The position numbers were made by a program, and so were the translations under genes. From positions 1-35,822 of the forward strand of contig JAEUTU010000128.1 in NCBI GenBank assembly GCA_016786925.1: DNA of 35,822 bases. The letters are read 5' to 3'. The DNA is from Bacteroidia bacterium (lineage in GTDB: Bacteria; Bacteroidota; Bacteroidia; 2-12-FULL-35-15). Under the pieces are notes generated by a model. The model was given only the letters and a program-made list of their open reading frames with translations. It searched no databases and was not told the origin of the DNA. Below, piece by piece: positions 33,011 to 35,822 of the stretch (the stretch's first letter is position 1; every line of letters begins with the position of its first letter).

Positions 33011-33961
33011 TTACTGTAACTCCTTCTCCATATCGATTGCTTTAGGAAATAATATATTATTTTCCAAATGGATATGTTGGTGTAGATCATTCTCAAACTC
33101 CTCCAGCTTTTGATATGACAAACGGAATGTTGTACAAGCATTTGCGGGTGGATTATACCCATTTGTGATACTGCGAACTTCCTCCATCATTCTACCAACT
33201 ATATCATGCTCATGTTCCATCATATTAATCGGATTCTCTACAGTTCCAAATGGCGAAGCTTCAACCTTCATCCCGCTACTTTTTGCTTCTGACAAATGCT
33301 TTATATAAGGGAATAAAACATCCTCTTCTTTACACATATGTCTATTCAATTCATCTGCAATCAAAATAAATTTCTCAGCAACACTAACAACTTCCGGATT
33401 TCGATCTCCATGAACACGAGCAACTTTTTGAGTATACTCAAACAAAACAGGAATAGCTAATTTCACATATTTGTGATGTTGATTCACAATGTAATCTGCT
33501 AAAAAAGCAAGATCCCAGCTATCATAATTATTTGAAGAAACAACATGCTGAACATCGCAACTTTTAAGCTCCTGTTCAATTTGAACTACATCTAGTCCTT
33601 TTTCCTTACATGCTGCTGTTAACGTCTTCTTGCCGCCACAACAAAAATCTAGTCCGTATTTTTTAAATACTTCCGCTTTTCTAAAATCTTTTTTTACCAA
33701 CTCTCCTATCGTAGGCTCCTTTTCGTCTTGATTTAATTTAGATATAGACACCTTCCACCACTCAGGACCCGATTCAATATAATTCCATTTGAAAATATTT
33801 CCCCTTTCGCCTAGTAATTGATAATACAAGGGCTTGGGATCATGATCGTTATGAATAACAAATCCTTCGCCCGGCAAAAGCGAATCAAATTTTTCAAAAA
33901 TTGTTGGATGTTTTAATCTTGGTTCGATTAAAGTAACATTGATTATTTCTAAAGTTTTCAT
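33011..33961 (-). CDS. ric: Di-iron Fe-S cluster repair protein Ric (ScdA/YtfE), with N-terminal DUF2249 domain
   Basis: Repairs iron-sulfur clusters damaged by NO or oxidants by delivering iron; YtfE has also been reported to reduce NO. 316 residues: DUF2249 domain 1-~75 (GEGFVIHNDHDPKPLYYQL), ScdA_N domain ~84-130 with DFCCGGKKTL (Cys107-Cys108), then a hemerythrin-like four-helix domain with the di-iron ligands in NQHHKYV, LNRHMCKEEDVLFPYI, MMEHEHDIVG and LHQHIHLENNILFP. The three-part architecture is usual in Bacteroidota. First gene of a five-gene minus-strand operon, behind the best-formed FNR-like promoter of the window. Confidence 0.93.
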   Translation of the reverse strand: MKTLEIINVTLIEPRLKHPTIFEKFDSLLPGEGFVIHNDHDPKPLYYQLLGERGNIFKWNYIESGPEWWKVSISKLNQDEKEPTIGELVKKDFRKAEVFKKYGLDFCCGGKKTLTAACKEKGLDVVQIEQELKSCDVQHVVSSNNYDSWDLAFLADYIVNQHHKYVKLAIPVLFEYTQKVARVHGDRNPEVVSVAEKFILIADELNRHMCKEEDVLFPYIKHLSEAKSSGMKVEASPFGTVENPINMMEHEHDIVGRMMEEVRSITNGYNPPANACTTFRLSYQKLEEFENDLHQHIHLENNILFPKAIDMEKELQ

Positions 33962-34037
33962 AAAAAAAGAGTTAAGGTTAATTCAAATTGGATGTCAGTA
34001 TCTTATTTAAATTTACAGATACACCTTTATCACACCA

Positions 34038-34081
34038 CAAAAGTATTTATAGATAACAGACAATAATATGACATACATCAT
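34038..34081 (-). promoter_or_regulatory. FNR-like box and promoter of the ric operon
   Basis: Palindrome ATGACATACATCAT at 34068-34081. On the minus strand TACTTTTG (34045-34038), a perfect -7 element, begins 29.5 bases from the centre; the start would be near 34033, giving a leader of ~70 bases before ric. On the plus strand GAAATTTA (34104-34111) is at the mirrored position but poor, so control of the M14 peptidase gene is doubtful. Confidence 0.75.
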
Positions 34082-34127
34082 ACTTTTAAGAATTAAGTAA
34101 AACGAAATTTATAGAAAATGCAAAAAA

Positions 34128-35822
34128 ATGAGAACAATAAACATTTTCTTAGTCTTGTTTTCGATAGCCATTTCCGGCATTTCGCAAGACATTAGTGTGA
34201 AGCAGCAAAAAATAATTGAACAACTATTCAAAAATAAATCTGAGCTGTATTTTACATTTAAAATTCAAGACAGATCAGAGATTGACATCCTAACAAAAAT
34301 TATATCAATAGACAATGTTAAAAATGGTTCAGTTTGGGCCTATGCAAATAAGAAAGAATTTAAAAAATTTATAGTATTAAATTACAAATACAAGATCCTT
34401 AAAAATCCCAGTCATATAAAGAAAGTGACCACAAAAGAGGTGGTATCTGTAAAACAAATGAATTTAATCACTTCATATCCAAGCTATACAGCATACGAAT
34501 CTTTAATGAGTCAGTATGCAACCAATTATCCATCTATCTGCAAATTGGTTAACATTGGAACATTACCAAGTGGCCGGAAATTACTTATTCTAAAAATTAC
34601 AGATAATATAAACAACAGAGAGAACGAACCTCAGTTCTTATATACAACTACAATGCACGGTGACGAAACAGCCGGATATATCGGAATGTTAAATCTAATC
34701 GACTATTTACTAACAAACTATGGATTAGATTCAAGAGTTACAAACTTGGTCAACAATATAGAAATTTGGATCAATCCATTGGCTAACCCAGATGGAACGT
34801 ATGCTGGGGGAAATAACACTGTAAATGGGGCAACCCGGTATAACGGAAATGCTGTAGATCTAAATAGAAATTATCCTGATCCACAAGCAGGACAGCATCC
34901 AGATGGAAATAACTGGCAACCGGAAACGCAGTTTTTTATAAATTTTGCAGATTCAATGAGTTTTGTTATGGCGGGAAATTTTCATGGTGGCGCAGAAGTG
35001 GTTAATTACCCTTGGGATACGTGGTCTACTGCACATGCTGATGAGAATTGGTGGATAAGAGAATCTCAAAAGTATGCTGATACGGTTTTCGCTAACAGTA
35101 ATTCAGGATATTTTACCAGCATAACATCGAATGGAATTACAAATGGGTATGATTGGTATCAAATTACAGGCGGACGTCAAGATTACATGAACTATTACCA
35201 CCATTGTAGAGAATTTACGGTTGAAACGTCAAACACAAAACTACTGCCTACTAATGATTTTATAAATAATTGGAACTATAATTTCAAATCTTACCTCAAT
35301 TACATCGAAGAAAGTACTAAGGGAATAAGGGGTATCGTTACTGATGCATGTACAAACTCGGCTATAAAAGCAAAAATTTATATCAGCGGTCATGATGTAG
35401 ATAATTCAGAAGTATATTCAGCTCTTCCGGTGGGCAATTATCATCGACCCATATACCAAGGCACCTACAATGTAACATTCTCTGCACCAGGCTATGTAAC
35501 AAAAACAATAAATGGTATAAGTGTTACCGATGGCTTACCTTCTGTAGTAAATGTCAGTCTTAGTCCAACAAATCCAATAGCAGATTTTGAAGTAAGCAGT
35601 TCAAACAATTGCAATGGAACCGTTGTATTTAATGATCTTAGCGGCAGCTCAAATTCCTGGAATTGGGATTTTGGAGATGGGACTCAATCCTCATTACAAA
35701 ATCCAACTCATACGTATGTAAACAGTGGCATCTACAGTATAAGTCTATCAACAGAAAACTGTGCTGGAGCTGATTCTATTTTCAAAAATAATTATATTAC
35801 TGTTAATGTTACTACACTTCCC
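34128..35822 (+). CDS. Secreted M14-family zinc carboxypeptidase with PKD domain, 3' end outside window
   Basis: 565 codons are open to the window edge, so the gene is 3'-truncated here. Signal peptide MRTINIFLVLFSIAISGISQ. Peptidase M14 domain ~115-400: zinc-binding MHGDE (His177, Glu180), NPLANPDGT, VDLNRNYPDP, GNFHGGAEVVNYPWDTW, and REFTVETSN with the catalytic Glu. A carboxypeptidase-regulatory-like fold follows (GIRGIVTDACTNSAIKAKIY, GTYNVTFSAPGYVTKTI), then a PKD domain (SSNSWNWDFGDGTQSSLQ, NPTHTYVNSGIYSI). A T9SS sorting domain is likely beyond the edge. It would cleave C-terminal residues of peptides outside the cell. It is divergent from ric. Confidence 0.92.
   Translation, partial: MRTINIFLVLFSIAISGISQDISVKQQKIIEQLFKNKSELYFTFKIQDRSEIDILTKIISIDNVKNGSVWAYANKKEFKKFIVLNYKYKILKNPSHIKKVTTKEVVSVKQMNLITSYPSYTAYESLMSQYATNYPSICKLVNIGTLPSGRKLLILKITDNINNRENEPQFLYTTTMHGDETAGYIGMLNLIDYLLTNYGLDSRVTNLVNNIEIWINPLANPDGTYAGGNNTVNGATRYNGNAVDLNRNYPDPQAGQHPDGNNWQPETQFFINFADSMSFVMAGNFHGGAEVVNYPWDTWSTAHADENWWIRESQKYADTVFANSNSGYFTSITSNGITNGYDWYQITGGRQDYMNYYHHCREFTVETSNTKLLPTNDFINNWNYNFKSYLNYIEESTKGIRGIVTDACTNSAIKAKIYISGHDVDNSEVYSALPVGNYHRPIYQGTYNVTFSAPGYVTKTINGISVTDGLPSVVNVSLSPTNPIADFEVSSSNNCNGTVVFNDLSGSSNSWNWDFGDGTQSSLQNPTHTYVNSGIYSISLSTENCAGADSIFKNNYITVNVTTLP

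Noticed and set aside
34068..34111. FNR-like control of the M14 peptidase gene by the ric box
   Set aside because: The plus-strand -7 element at the expected position (GAAATTTA) lacks the TA; the perfect element is on the ric side.

Overview
The window looks like a chromosomal segment of a facultatively anaerobic member of the Bacteroidota. The evidence is the AT-rich sequence, promoters with the Bacteroidota-type -7 element (TAnnTTTG), a protein with a C-terminal type IX secretion sorting domain, a TonB-dependent receptor, a Bacteroidota-style monofunctional proline dehydrogenase, and a DUF2249-ScdA_N-hemerythrin Ric protein. Genus and species cannot be read from it.

Bases 1-6226 are visibly richer in G+C than the rest. 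They carry a tightly overlapping plus-strand cassette that reads as the end of a prophage or related element: a peptidoglycan-binding protein (cut by the window edge), a T7-lysozyme-type amidase, an L,D-transpeptidase-like protein with a membrane anchor, two small membrane proteins (holin candidates), a spanin-like coiled-coil protein, an unknown protein, a Dam-type methylase and a RecA-like ATPase. A 366-base gene-free gap with two strong terminators separates it from the host genes.

Bases 6594-35822 are largely an anaerobic / nitric-oxide / molybdenum island. In order: proline dehydrogenase and a Crp-family regulator; a NorCB-like pair with unusual active-site residues; a molybdenum-cofactor (Moco) operon (moeA, modE-like, mobA, moaD, moeB-rhodanese, moaE, moaC-moaB fusion; no moaA here); two small unknown genes; a radical SAM gene; class III ribonucleotide reductase nrdD-nrdG, with nrdD frameshifted before its glycyl-radical segment; an FNR-like regulator with N-terminal cysteines and a co-transcribed unknown; a thioesterase; tyrosine phenol-lyase; a second modE-like gene followed by a TonB receptor and a TSUP permease; an unknown Cys-rich 605-residue protein; a T9SS cargo protein; a five-gene NO-damage operon (ric, DUF1858-DUF2249, heme-copper-oxidase-like membrane protein, MIP18-type factor, NsrR-like regulator); and the start of a secreted M14 peptidase.

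Two regulatory signals tie this together. Seven copies of a 14-base palindrome, ATGA-N6-TCAT (FNR-like), lie in front of these units. In most cases a -7 element starts about 30 bases from the palindrome centre, the geometry of a class II activator. Separately, a 24-base ModE-like operator follows each of the two modE-like genes, directly before mobA and before the TonB receptor. This suggests that the receptor and the TSUP permease form a molybdate (or tungstate) uptake route controlled together with Moco synthesis, which I consider the best candidate for an undescribed system here. All function calls rest on motif reading; no database search was run.
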